A DNA stretch of 64,000 nt from Adenophora triphylla var. japonica. Taxonomy: Eukaryota; Streptophyta; Magnoliopsida; Asterales; Campanulaceae. Made by a program: the position numbers and the translations under genes. The notes below the pieces were generated by a model. It made no database searches. It was not told the origin of the DNA and saw nothing but the letters and a program-made list of their open reading frames with translations. This document shows, in pieces, positions 1-10,479 of the stretch. Where the stretch lies: NCBI GenBank assembly GCA_022495995.1, contig JAFEMH010003629.1:186001-250000 (forward strand), read 5' to 3'. The first letter of the stretch is position 1. Every line of letters begins with the position of its first letter.

Positions 1-801
1 AAACAAGTTTCTCGCTTGGATCCATGGGAGTACTAATCTTAGAACAATCTTCACAATTAAACCTCTTGAGAATTTTCTCAATATAATGAGATTGTGAAAT
101 TGCGATTCCCTTGTTCATCCGTTTAATCTTTATACCAAGAATAACATCGGCTTCTCCCATGTCCTTCATAGAAAACTTTGATGATAAAAACTTCTTAGTT
201 TTATCAACTACTTTTTGGTCACGCCAAAAATCGCATGTCATCAACATATAGGCGATGATTACACCTTTACCGGTTTCATCAAATCTCGCTATATACACAT
301 TTGTCGGACTGATTTAATACAAAACCATTCGACAAAACAACCTCATCAAACTTTTGATGCCACTGCTTAGGTGCTTGCTTCAGCCCATACAATGACTTAA
401 TTAACTTACATACCTTATGCTCATTACCTGGCATAACAAAACCTTCTGGTTGTTTCATATACACTTCTTCTTCTAAATCACCATTTAGAAATGCTTTTTG
501 ACATCCATTTGATGGATCAATAGATTCCGAATAGCCGCCAAAGCTATCGAAATCTAATAGTAGTGATACGAGCAACCGGTGCATAGGTATCGAAGTAATC
601 GATCCCTTCCTTTTGTCTAAAGCCTTGGATTACCAATCGAGCTTTAAACTTGTCAATTGTTCCATCGACTTTCATCTTCTTTTTGAAGATCCATTTGCAC
701 CCCAAAGGTTTTACGTGACCGGTGGTAAATCGACAAGACCCATGTATTATTTTCCATAATAGAACCAATCTCATCATCGATTGCTTCTTTCCAAAACCCA
801 A
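1..801 (-). pseudogene. Copia-A reverse transcriptase, partial and frameshifted
   Basis: Reading from 801 leftward gives the RT start (GCKWIFKKK, then [16 protein letters not shown]), the conserved AFLNGDLEEEVYMKQPEGF block and LYGLKQAPKQWHQKF. The frame changes near 544-584 and again near 279. The YVDD catalytic region around 230-290 cannot be read in one frame. The last visible block is STPMDPSEKLV at the window edge. RNA-dependent DNA synthesis would be the ancestral role. No intact protein is possible from this copy. Confidence 0.88.
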
Positions 802-902
802 GCATCTCGAGATTGTATTGCTTCATCATATGTTCTCGGATCCTCCTCTATACTATAACAAGAAGAGTATTGAGATTCAACTCCGATCTCTTGATCCCTC
901 AA

Positions 903-1670
903 CTAAATATAGTTGAAAATCGAACCATATGATTTAGCTTTCCTTACTCTTTTACTTCTACGAGGTTCGGGTATCTCACTTGGTACATCAATTAAATGAT
1001 CATCCATTTGAGATTCAGTAGATATTGGTATAATATCCTTGGGTCTAGGTATTGAAGAGAAACGATTCTCATCAAAGATTGCATCTCTCGATTCTATAAT
1101 TGTGTTAATAGAAATGAATTCATTATGTTCTATAACATAGAACCTATATGCCTTGGAATGCTCAAAGATATCCAACAAAGATGCAATCAACACCTTTTTC
1201 TCCCAACTTTTTCCTTTTAGGGTCCGGAAGTCTAACCACGGCCTACAACCCCAAACTCGCAAAAATGCTAAGTTTGGTCTTTTCTTATACCAAAGCTCAT
1301 ATGGGGTAATCTTGTTCCTTTTATTAGGAACTCTATTCAATAGATGACAAGCCGTTAACATGGCTTCACCCCAAAACCCGTCACTCAAGCCCGAGTAAGA
1401 CAACATGGCGTTAACCATTTCTTCAAGAGTTCTATTCTTCCTTTCACCCACACCATTTTGTTGTGGTACATAAGGAGCCGTAGTCTCATGAATTATCCCT
1501 ACGGATTGGAAATATTTAGGATCATAATATTCACCACCTCTATCCGTACGTAAGGTTTTAATCAAGCCACTTAATTGAAGTTCAACTTCGGTTTTATAAA
1601 TTTTAAATTTATCTAGGGCTTCATCTTTTGCATGCAAAGAAATAAATATAGCAAAACCTAGAAGCATCAT
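903..1670 (-). pseudogene. Copia-A integrase, central and C-terminal part
   Basis: A 255-codon frame carries the second catalytic Asp in TLRTDRGGEYY. The catalytic Glu region follows as PQQNGVGERKNRTLEEM, then the conserved FWGEAMLTACHLLNRVPN and TPYELWYKKRPNLAFLRVWGC blocks. The first catalytic Asp and the HHCC zinc finger should lie in 1671-2080, which is broken by stops. The C-terminal linker toward RT (RRSKRVRKAKSYG) is present. The family role is insertion of the cDNA into host DNA (rve domain, DDE catalysis). Confidence 0.88.
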
Positions 1671-2380
1671 CTATAAAAGTGACTATATACTTTTTATTGC
1701 CTAAAAATGGAGTTGCATGAAAGTCACATAAATCACTATGAATCAATTCTAGATTTACTGTAATTCCTTGTAACACTTTTAAAAGGTTTCCTAGTGATTT
1801 TTGTTAACATGCAAGTATTACACCTTTCCGTATTATTATCAATAACAGAATCAAACCATCTTTGGACATTTCCATCATTCTTTTATAGTGCACATGTCCT
1901 AACCGAGCATGCCATAATGAGGAATTAACAACAACAGAGGAAGTCATATAAACAAACTAGAGTTAACCGGAATTTTATTCAAATTTAACATAAACATCCC
2001 ATTGTTATAATAACCAAATCCTACAAATACACCCGACTTTGATAAGATATACTTATCGGACTCATAAACTTGTTTATAGCCACACTTGTTCAAGACAGAC
2101 CAGAAATTAAATTCTTACGAAGTTTAGGTACATACAAAACATTAAACAAAGAAATAGTTTTTCCCGAACTAAATTCCAACACCACACTTCCTCTTCCTTG
2201 AATAGGAGCGGAATGGTCATCACCCATGTAAAGGACTCGATCCGTCTTCCATTGGTTCGTATGTCTTAAACCAACAACGATCACTTACAAACATGAGTTG
2301 TGGCACCGGAATCAATCCACCACGCAATAGCATCATCCCGCACATAAAATGCCTCAAAAATTGTTGAAACAGAATTTTTA
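1671..2380 (-). pseudogene. Copia-A protease and GAG-pre-integrase remnants
   Basis: Around 2290-2330 the minus strand encodes WIDSGATTHVCK, which contains the aspartic protease active-site DSG; a stop follows at once. 2090-2284 then reads VLYMGDDHSAPIQGRGSV and ISLFNVLYVPKLRKNLISG, the usual region between protease and integrase in Copia. 1671-2080 still shows GAG-pre-integrase traces but has several stops and frame changes. This is a dead polyprotein segment. Confidence 0.75.
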
Positions 2381-2402
2381 ATAAAGCTGTTCCAACTATG
2401 TA

Positions 2403-3254
2403 TTAAATTCTCCGACCTTGGTTTTGAGAATGGTCCTTAGACCCCTTTCCCGAACCACTTGTGCTTGCGCCGTTCTTGTTGTTTCCAACACGACAATCCT
2501 TCTTAAAGTGACCAGATTTGCCACACTTCCAACAAGCCAATTTAGGCTTCTTGTTGGAACCGTAACCATTGTCATTGAAACTACGTTTCTTTCCTTTGTT
2601 CTTGTTTCTACCATCATCAATCATATTGACCGATGGTCCACCAACTTCCTTTCCTTTGCCTTTGTCATTCTCTTGCGCCCTTAGAGATTCCTCTATGCGC
2701 AAGTGACTACCAAGTTGAACCAAAGATAGATCATCTTTACCATGTTTCAAAGTGTGTTTGAAATCCTTCCATGAGGGAGGCTACTTATCAATCACACTTG
2801 AAACCGATATTGACTCATCCATCTTTAACCCATGTTGAGTATATTGTCCAAGGATTCTAAGGAGTTCATTGAATTGTTCCATGACAGGTCTAGAATCGAC
2901 CATCTTGTAATTGTTAAAATTACTCACAAGGAACTTCTTACTAGAAGCATCCTCTGCCATGTACTTGGATTCAAGAGAATCCCATAACTCTTTAGCGCAC
3001 TCCTCATTTTGATAAATGTCAAATAAAGGATCAGACATACCGTTCAATATGTGTCCTCTGCGAGATGTAGTCATCGTTCTCCCATTTCGATCTACGATCT
3101 TACGACCTCCAAGTTATCCTCTTCAAGCAATTCTGGAATTGGAGTAGATAGAACATACACCACCTTTAATGTTGTCAAAGGAAGTGCATCTTCTTTTGCC
3201 AACGTCGAAATCTTGCCCTTCAAACTTGTCTAGCTTTCCAAACTTTGTTGTCAT
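2403..3254 (-). pseudogene. Copia-A gag with CCHC zinc knuckle
   Basis: The probable start is the ATG at 3254-3252 (MTTKFGKLDKFEGQDF). A frameshift follows within about 60 bases. 3074-2781 encodes the UBN2/gag-like core (ECAKELWDSLESKYMAEDA and MEQFNELLRILGQY). 2750-2403 encodes the C-terminal part with the zinc knuckle CWKCGKSGHFKKDC (CX2CX4HX4C) in a Lys/Gly-rich tail. The role in the family is nucleocapsid and RNA binding. A stop at 2781 separates the two main pieces. Confidence 0.85.
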
Positions 3255-3340
3255 CTCCTTCACAGTACTTCCACCACCATGAGTATCACCAAATACTTTA
3301 TTCGTTTCAGTAGGGGAATTAGGGTCTTTGATACTAATGG

Positions 3341-4098
3341 TGCTTAGGATATATGATTGAATCGTGTATAATCCACTTTCCGAATAAAGTATTTCGACCC
3401 TTATTGCACAGGTTACACGAAATCCTTATTGGGATAAGACAATCACGCAATTTGTTTTCTAGGCAAAGAGAACAAATCAAAAACTAGAGAATTGTTTGCT
3501 TTCGTTATTGTTGTATCACTTGTGTTTTTCATGTGTGTACAACTGAGATCAATCCCTGTATATATACAGATGGAGAGGTATGAGTTAAAAGGTATAACCA
3601 AAAGACATGATTTTAGCCAAGAGATGTGACTATTCAGTTTGAACTGGCACCTGTTCAGGAACTGCTCGGCCGAGTCAAGGGACTCGCTCGGCCGAGCACA
3701 CATGTCCATTTGAATTTAGCCAAGCTGCACGGCCGTGTCTTATGAACTGCACGGCCGTGTTGTTCATACTGCTCGGCCGAGCAAGGCACATGCCTCGGCC
3801 GAGCAAGACACTCCAGAAACTTGGCCAATCTGCTAAGCTCTGCTCGGCCGAGTCAAGGACTCTGCTCGGCCGAGCACATCAGCAAAATGTGCTACCCTTT
3901 AACTTTTACTTCTTTATCGAGGTTGAATTCGTTTTAGCTCAAACGAGTGTGTACTCCACACTTTCCCTTACTCGTATCCGAGTCTAATACAAATCACATT
4001 GATCTCTTAGTAAATCACCATTACAATAAAATAAGTTGATGATATAAAATCACCAACATCATCTTCGTATAGTAATTATAGGTCATTGTTTCCTAACA
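3341..4098 (-). repeat. Copia-A 5' LTR
   Basis: This 758-bp segment has the expected TG...CA ends on the minus strand (TGTTAGG at 4098, CCTAAGCA at 3341). It is followed by a short spacer and a degenerate tRNA-Met-like primer site at about 3326-3339. A TATATATA stretch near 3551-3558 could serve as the TATA box. It carries eight short perfect palindromes, listed separately. The second LTR is outside the window, so the boundaries rest on end motifs only. Confidence 0.7.
3665..3874. repeat. Cluster of CGGCCG-core palindromes inside the Copia-A LTR
   Basis: Six exact copies of CTCGGCCGAG lie at 3665, 3687, 3772, 3794, 3843 and 3865. Two copies of CACGGCCGTG lie at 3728 and 3750. Several are paired as TGCTCGGCCGAGTCAAGG followed, after a few bases, by GCTCGGCCGAGCA. 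The LTR is otherwise AT-rich, so these GC-rich palindromes stand out. A closely similar cluster sits in the leader of Copia-C at 41709-41952. Confidence 0.9.
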
Positions 4099-4434
4099 AT
4101 TTCCACTTCTCAGCTTCACCATTTTTCTGATGCTACTGCCTTCATAAAAGCACTTAGACATAGCGCAATTCAGAAGGTGATGCCACAGCAGTTACGACAA
4201 GAGCAACAACAAAACATGCTTCTCACCAACCAAAAACTACATTCATAATTGATGTTCAAATCTACAAAACATTAGCACATGAATTTAAATTGCAAATATT
4301 CAGACTTACAACTACATTGTCACTGGTAGGCCACTAGCTACTGATGTTTTTATCGTCACCATACAAAACATACCTAAACTGATAAAGAGTACTAATAAAC
4401 CACCAACTCAAGAGCACAAATTAAATATTATTGG
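4099..4434. other. GRF 3' untranslated region and downstream flank
   Basis: No coding content is seen in these 336 bp between the Copia-A LTR and the GRF stop codon. In GRF orientation this is the place of the 3' UTR and polyadenylation signal. I see AT-rich sequence but cannot assign a poly(A) site. The Copia insertion therefore lies at or just past the transcript end. Confidence 0.5.
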
Positions 4435-7400
4435 TTACATGGCAGCTGGCAGAGAAGAAGAATTCACGAGACTCGACCTGAGGATATTATTGTCATTTCT
4501 TGGACTGCTCCCCGCACTGCTGTTTGAAAGGGAACCAAATGCAGTCTTCTGCAAGACACCAGTAGGAGATAACGCCATTCTAGGACTATTATCCCAGCCA
4601 TCAGTCATAAGATTTAGAGGGGAAGATGATGTGTTCCTGCTTTCACCAGCGCTGCTATTGGTTGTACTATGAAGAACTTCCCCTAGGGGCCCACCCATGG
4701 ACGTCTCCCATGAAATGGGAATCCAACTAGCTTCTCTCTGGTTCGGCTCATTGACCATGGACCCCATTCCTAAGCCCATTTGGGTTGGGTCAAGTTCTCG
4801 CGACAATCTCAAAGGAGAAAGCGCGAGTTTTTCGTTTGTTGGAGATGAAGTTGAGGACATGAAGTCCGAGGATGACGTAGTGGTGGTCATGGGGATTGAG
4901 ATTGAGAGTTGGGTTTGGTCTGAGTGGGGCCAGTCGTCCATGAATTGGCGAAGGGAGTTTTGTGATTTGGTTTCATGGTTGTTTAGGTCTTTGGAAGAAG
5001 AAGAATAGTTATGGGAGTTGATTAGAGAAGTGTTCTTATGCAAAGGGTTGAGTAAGGAGTCAGAACAAACTAAGCCAAATTCTGATCTGGTCATTTCTTG
5101 AGATGGATTGTGCTGTTTCAGGATTGAATATTGGTTTTCTTGAGCTTTGGCACTCAGATTTGACTTGCTTAGGAAACCCCTGAACCAAGGATTTAAGAAA
5201 CATTAGTTAGTATAACCAAAGCATATTTTTTTTATTAAAATATTAATCATTTTTGAATACTAATCTTATGGGAAAAAAAAAAACTTATATAGGTTGGATC
5301 TTTTCTATAGCACTGAAACTCGATACATTATTGTCCAAATCATTCTCGATATCACGATGATTACAACCCTAATAACTTACTCCCTCCGTCCCACCGATCT
5401 TAGGAAATTTTCAAATGGCACGGGGATTAAGAAAAAAGTAAATGTTGTGAGTGTAATAGTAAAATAGGAGAGAGAATGAGTGGAGGGAATAGTAAATTAT
5501 AATGGTGTTGTGAGTATTAAAATAATGTAGGAGAGAGAATGAGTGGAGAGAATAGTGATAAAAACTTTCCATTTTGGAAATTCTTAAGATTGGTGGGACG
5601 CCCAAAATGAAAAGTTTTCTTAAGATCGGTTGGACGGAGGGAGTATATAGGTTGGATCATTTCTGGTACATTAGATTTGGTCTAATATTTTTAAGCCCTA
5701 AAGTTATAGCTTAAATGAAATGTATATTTTTTTTTAGAGTTTCTGTTTTTTGAAAAGGTAAAAAAGAAAGTAGAGTACATTTTTTGAATGGAGGAGTGAG
5801 GACTACCAAAATAAAAAAAAATCAAAAACTAGAAAAATAGAAGACTTTAAAGAGAAAGATGACAAAGTTGAAACAATCAAACATGACTTGTCAAAACAGC
5901 ACAACAGTGGCCTAGATGTAAATAATAATGCCAAAAAGGGTACTGTTTTGTAATTCTATTTTACCTGTCAAGTTGGGAAGATGCACCAAGACTAGGTGCA
6001 CCACACTGCATGCTACTACTGAGATGGTGCTGCAAGTGGTTAAGGCTATTAGTTGCGTATCCGGTGGTCACCGTCGCCGCCGACGACGAAATCGGCATAA
6101 GCTTTGCAGTGGCGGAGGTGGGTCCTCCCGCGGTGGCAGCTGACTGGCCAGTTTGACCTTCCACAGGCTTTCTTGAACGATGGCGGCCTCTATTCATATG
6201 CCGCTCACAATACTTTTGGTCAACAACGGCATCTTTTGAGCACCGCCATTTCTTCCCGTCAGTTCTCCGGCACCTCCCTGGCTCTGGATCTGAGCTGCCG
6301 GAAAATCCTAGCTGAAAAGCACCCCACCCATCTGCCATTTTAACAACAATAACTTAATTCAGCACCATTTAACATAAAAAAGAAAATAAAAAATCAAACT
6401 AGAGCCCAGATGGAAGAAAAAAAAAACTTACAAGGATTGAATCTGAACTGAGACCCAGGGAAGGAAGAATAGGCAGCAGATTCCAGAGCTTTACGAATGG
6501 GAAGAATAAGATTAGAAGGAATAGGAGCATTTGCAGTAAGGTATTTGTAAATCAAAGCTTGATGTTCTAACTCCATCCATTGAGATGGTGTAAATGGCCC
6601 TCCTTTTGTTATCACACCATGCATGTTTGAACCATACCCTGAAAAACAGAGGGTTATTTCAAAATTGTTGCACAAGCAGAAAAAGGGTTTTAAAAAAAAA
6701 AAGACTACAAAGATTTAGTTTAAGTCATGTCTACAACCATAATGGAGACTGCATAAATTTTCTTGTTTTTTGATACTACAAGGAAACAGAACTGGGAGAG
6801 AGACAAGAAGAAGATGAGGACCAATGAATGGAATTAAAAGATGTCACTTTTGTTGTTCTTCCCAGTCTGTCTTCCAAATCTCTTTCCTGTTTGTGATAGG
6901 ATTGCAAAATTTTACTCCCATCTGCCCAAAACAACCAGACAGACCACAGAGGAGAAACAAGAAGATAAAAGCACTTTGTTTGACAAGACCAAGACATCCT
7001 CTTCAAGCAATAGTAAACAATAATCAAACAAAAAACACCCACATAATTACTCACTAACTAAACTATAATCACAGTAACCCCACATTAAATTTCCTTAAAA
7101 AAATAAAAACACCCAACTGACCAAAATCCCATTTACCCAAAAAAAAAAGACAAGAAAACATAGTGAGGGTACCACTCAAATCTCAAAATCTTGCTTAAAG
7201 ATTAAGGCTTTATTGTACCTGTGTTTCTAGCATAAGTAGCAGTAGAACTGTGAGCAGGGTAGTAAGCCATTGTTGAGGGATGTGAAGCTGGGGAAGAAGA
7301 AAAGCTAAGCATATGCTGACCATCAGAGTGGCTAAGATAATTGCTATTAGACCTTAAAAATGCAGCATTTTCACTGGTTTTTGCCATTTTTGAGTCCCTC

Positions 7401-7627
7401 CAAAACTCATCTTCAGTAGGAGGAGCTGCAGACCTTTCTTGCTTAAAAACTTGTCCACCACCATTACCAGATCCATACCATTTGGGCTTAGAATCAGGAT
7501 CTGAGTTAGGATTAACTAATGAAAAAGAATTAGAAGTAGAAGTAGAGGGAAAGAAGGCATTTGTATTAGACTGATTATCAGAGAAAGACATGGCCAAACC
7601 ATCCAAGGCAACTCCTCCAAAATCCAT
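4435..7627 (-). CDS. GRF: Growth-regulating factor (GRF1/2-type transcription factor), four coding exons
   Basis: Plant nuclear transcription factor acting with GIF coactivators to promote cell proliferation in leaves and other organs. Exons on the minus strand are 7219-7627, 6432-6638, 5965-6331 and 4435-5179, all with GT-AG introns. The joined length is 1728 nt (575 codons plus TAA) with no frame break. The start is the ATG at 7627; the codon just upstream is TTG. Exon 2 holds the QLQ domain ([20 protein letters not shown]), which binds GIF. Exon 3 holds the WRC domain ([17 protein letters not shown], then [19 protein letters not shown]), with the nuclear signal and C3H DNA-binding motif. 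Exon 4 has the Ser-rich tail with FMDDWP, TQLSIS and GGPLGE motifs typical of long GRFs. The gene looks intact. A miR396 site lies in exon 3 and a Stowaway MITE in intron 3. Confidence 0.96.
5380..5643. mobile_element. Stowaway MITE in GRF intron 3
   Basis: A 264-bp element begins CTCCCTCCGTCCCACCGATCT and ends with its inverted counterpart (AGATCGGTTGGACGGAGGGAG), flanked by TA on both sides (5378-5379 and 5644-5645). This matches the Tc1/mariner-derived Stowaway family. It is non-coding and lies wholly within the 785-bp intron between exons 3 and 4 of GRF. Confidence 0.92.
6159..6179 (-). promoter_or_regulatory. miR396 target site in the GRF WRC exon
   Basis: The plus strand here reads TTCCACAG, G, then CTTTCTTGAACG, which is the miR396 sequence with one extra G. 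On the GRF transcript this pairs with miR396, leaving the single-base bulge known for GRF targets. It encodes the RSRKPVE part of the WRC domain. From the known family biology, this GRF is expected to be cleaved post-transcriptionally by miR396. Confidence 0.93.
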
Positions 7628-7800
7628 CAAAGGGGGATAGGTGACCTAAATGGTGGCAGTTTGGGATGAGAGGGATATGGGATTGAAGAGATACATTAGT
7701 GAAAATGAGGTCCAAAAGAAGAGGGTAAAAACAAATGTAAAACTCAGGCTATTGGATTGTTTTTAGTTGTGTGTTCATTCATGTTTATGTAAAGGAAATT

Positions 7801-7836
<36 letters not shown>

Positions 7837-7937
7837 ATTGGGGTAGACCGGTAGAGTTATAGAGAGGAGACTAGAGTGATGTGATAGAGCTTCTGCTAAA
7901 TACTCTTCTCTCTATTATCTCCGACAAAAGTGTATAA
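7628..7937 (-). promoter_or_regulatory. GRF 5' leader and proximal promoter region with GA/CT microsatellite
   Basis: No ORF is seen. A (GA)n run at 7805-7833 reads as (CT)n on the GRF strand, a common feature of plant 5' leaders. The transcription start and TATA box cannot be fixed by eye. The Harbinger-like MITE begins only 310 bp upstream of the ATG, so leader and proximal promoter are squeezed against it. Confidence 0.6.
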
Positions 7938-8572
7938 GACCGTGTACAATGAGTTAGTTGAATGGAGAATGAAATGAGTTTCATTCAACTCATTCACTGC
8001 AATGGAGGAATTAACCCGGGTTGAATGTATTGGCTAGATGAAATGTTTCATCTAGCTGAAACATTTTCTTTTTTTTTTTTTTTAATATTCAACACGTGTC
8101 AACTTTTTATTGGCCAGTTGAATTTTGGAAATTTTTTTTTATCCCAAATCTTTGAGCTGAATTATCACCTAGTAAATTAATTTTTTTTTAATTTTTTTTT
8201 CACCATAATTCATCATTTTTTTCCCCTACAAATTGATATAAGTTTCATTTGATTTGGACACAAAAAAAACACTCATTTTTCAATTTGAGCTTAATTATCA
8301 CCTAGTAAATTATTTTTTTTTATTTTTTTCACCAAAATTCATCATTTTTTTTCCCTACAAATTGATATAAGTTTCATTTGATTTGGACATAAAAAAAAAA
8401 ACTCAAAGTGGTGGGGTATAGGATGATGAGTTGAAGAGAGTTGAAATTTAATTTAAGTTAGTTATTGTAGGGGGTTAGATGAAATGGGTAGATGAAATAT
8501 TAGTTGGATGAGAAAAAGTGTAAAAAGTGTTAGATGAAATGGGAAGGTTGTATGAAACCATTGTATGTAGTC
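7938..8572. mobile_element. Harbinger-like MITE upstream of GRF
   Basis: The 635-bp element starts GACCGTGTACAATG and ends CATTGTATGTAGTC, an imperfect terminal inverted repeat (11 of 14 bases). It is flanked by TAA on both sides (7935-7937 and 8573-8575), fitting the 3-bp TWA target duplication of PIF/Harbinger. Near both ends are ATGAAAT and GTTGAAT words in opposite orientations. It has no coding capacity. The interior is AT-rich and partly duplicated. Confidence 0.72.
8154..8408. repeat. Tandem duplication, period about 133 bp, inside the Harbinger-like MITE
   Basis: Two successive copies share TGAATTATCACCTAGTAAATT (TTAATTATC in copy 2), poly-T, CATCATTTTTTTCCC, CTACAAATTGATATAAG and TTTCATTTGATTTGGACA. 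The second copy starts near 8287. Small poly-T length differences separate them. Confidence 0.85.
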
Positions 8573-8659
8573 TAAGAGTGGGTTGTGCAATTTATGGACA
8601 AGTTATTTTTTTTTTTATTTTTTATAGTAAATGAATTATATTTACTTTCTTAGCATATA

Positions 8660-8941
8660 CTCCCTCCGTCTTATCCCAGTAGAAGCTTTTCATTTTATCA
8701 TTTTGGGTGTTCCATTAAAAACTTCCACTTTCCTTTTTTGGCAAAGAATCTTTACTATTTCCTCCACTCATTCTCTCTCCTACATTATTTTAATACTCAC
8801 AACACCATTATAATTTACTATTCCCTCCACTCATTCTCTCTCCTATTTTCAAATTACACTCACACCATTTTTTCTTTTCACCCATTTTCTTAATTTGCGC
8901 GCAAAACTAAAAGTGGGAGGCTTATGTTGGAACGGAGGGAG
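8660..8941. mobile_element. Stowaway MITE
   Basis: It begins CTCCCTCCGTC at 8660 and ends GGAACGGAGGGAG at 8941, with TA on both sides (8658-8659 and 8942-8943). It has the shared family interior with CTCCACTCATTCTCTCTCC words. The right TA is also the left TA of the next element. Confidence 0.9.
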
Positions 8942-8943
8942 TA

Positions 8944-9199
8944 CTCCCTCCGTCCCATAAAACCATACACATTTATTATTATGCATGAAAAATAAGAAAT
9001 AATGTAATTAAAGTAGGAGTTGTGAGTGGGTAGAAGACAGAAAGTGGGGTAAAGATTATAAGTGGATAGTTGTTGTGAGTATGACAAGTGAATCACATTA
9101 ATAAAGAAGTGTTATAAAGTTTCCTTTTTAGAAAAGTGTGACTTATAAGTGGGACGCCCTAAATGACAAAGTGGGTAAGATTTTATGGGACGGAGTGAG
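8944..9199. mobile_element. Stowaway MITE abutting the previous one
   Basis: It begins CTCCCTCCGTCCCATAAAACC and ends with GGGACGGAGTGAG, followed by TA at 9200-9201. It lies head-to-tail beside the 8660-8941 copy with only the dinucleotide TA between them. The interior differs from the neighbour, so it is a separate subfamily rather than a recent tandem copy. Confidence 0.88.
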
Positions 9200-9258
9200 T
9201 AGTATTAATTATTAACATTAAATATGTAAGAAGACTTGAAGACCCTGAAGATTTTTCA

Positions 9259-10469
9259 TGTTGTAAACTGGTTACATGTCCAAGAAGATTTATCAACCGG
9301 TTGACAGCCTCAACATGTCATTCTGCTTAACCGAACAAACTCCTTAACCGGTTGAGACAGTCAACCGGTCAGACTCCTCATCAGTTGCTCAATCAGTCAA
9401 GCTTTCTCAACAAGCTTCTCTCAACTGATGCATTTATTGCTCCCAACTATCCAGCCCCCAATTTAGCTGAAATTGGTAAAACAGCATGCTGAGAAGACAT
9501 TTCTGCTACCTGTCAGTAACTCAAAGAGGAATGTCAAAGTTATCAGTACTCACAACACTTCATCTACTCAATGAAAAATATCTTCATCAAATCTCAGGCA
9601 TTTAATGCAAAAGATATTCTCATTAAATGCATGTTAGTCCAAGTCATTCCTCCAAACCCTTCATAGACAACATCTCTATTTTGAAGTTCACTATAAATAC
9701 CTTATTCAGAGCATTGAAGAGGGTTGGTGCATTAAAAAATCTTTGATAGTGAGTTGCCAAGAACTACCAGCATTCAAGCATTCAAGTTCAAGGCATTCAA
9801 GTCCCTCATATTCATTAGACTATCTCTGTTAGGACATACACTGAGCACCGTCAATCAATACTTGTAGTGTTCCCAAACAAGACTATGATTGGAACACATT
9901 GATTGAATCACACACACACCCTAGAGAAATCAGTTTAACATTGTGAACACATCTCTAGAAAATAGCTGGTCAATCTTGTAGCACAATCCATTAGTGATCA
10001 CTTTACTTTTAGCAACCTTCAATCATAAGGCTTGCAATTTGTAATAGTAGGTATCATTAATAGTGCACTTTCACAAATCCAAGTTTTGACCAAACTTGGT
10101 AGAGGACGTAGCAGTTATTTAACACTGTGAACCTCTTCAAACAATCGTGTCATTTCCTTTGTGTGTTTGCTTATTATTTGTGTTGTTGTAACCGATTGAC
10201 AATCTCTCAACCGGTCACAACCTTTTGACTCCTACTTACTGTTTGTTTGTTTCTCCATTGGAAAATACAATTGCATGATATTTTAACTTACTCTTTGAAA
10301 ATCCTTCGCCCGACTCGATCTTTGAGCGAGTCTAAACCAGATCATTTTATCCGCTGCGCAAATCGGTTTCCATCGGTTAGCCTTTGATAAGGTACTTTAA
10401 ATTTTCAAAGGTTTTGAAAAAGAGTTTAAGAAAAGTTTTTAATCAGGCTATTCACCCCCCTCTAATGCA
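9259..10469 (+). repeat. SIRE-A 5' LTR
   Basis: It matches 32596-33800 over about 1.2 kb with scattered differences. A TATAAATA box is at 9692-9699. The end near CTATTCACCCCCCTCTAATGCA is typical of SIRE LTR ends. The left limit (TGTTGT at 9259) is a guess because the right copy lacks it. It contains several ACCGGT palindromes (for instance near 9296 and 9351). Confidence 0.8.
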
Positions 10470-10479
10470 AACGTGGAAC

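Larger units (their letters stand above)
1..4098 (-). mobile_element. Copia-A: Ty1/copia LTR retrotransposon, 5' part, truncated by the window
   Basis: Read on the minus strand, the order is 5' LTR (4098 to 3341), gag, protease, integrase and reverse transcriptase, which is the Ty1/copia order (integrase before RT). RNase H and the 3' LTR lie outside the left edge. The LTR begins TGTTAGG and ends CCTAAGCA on the minus strand. It is followed by a degenerate primer binding site (TTAGTATCAAAGAC, resembling the initiator-Met tRNA complement TGGTATCAGAGC). Every domain is split over frames or carries stops, so the copy is not autonomous. It sits about 340 bp downstream of the GRF stop codon, in the same orientation as GRF. 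The lineage within Copia is not certain. Confidence 0.9.
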
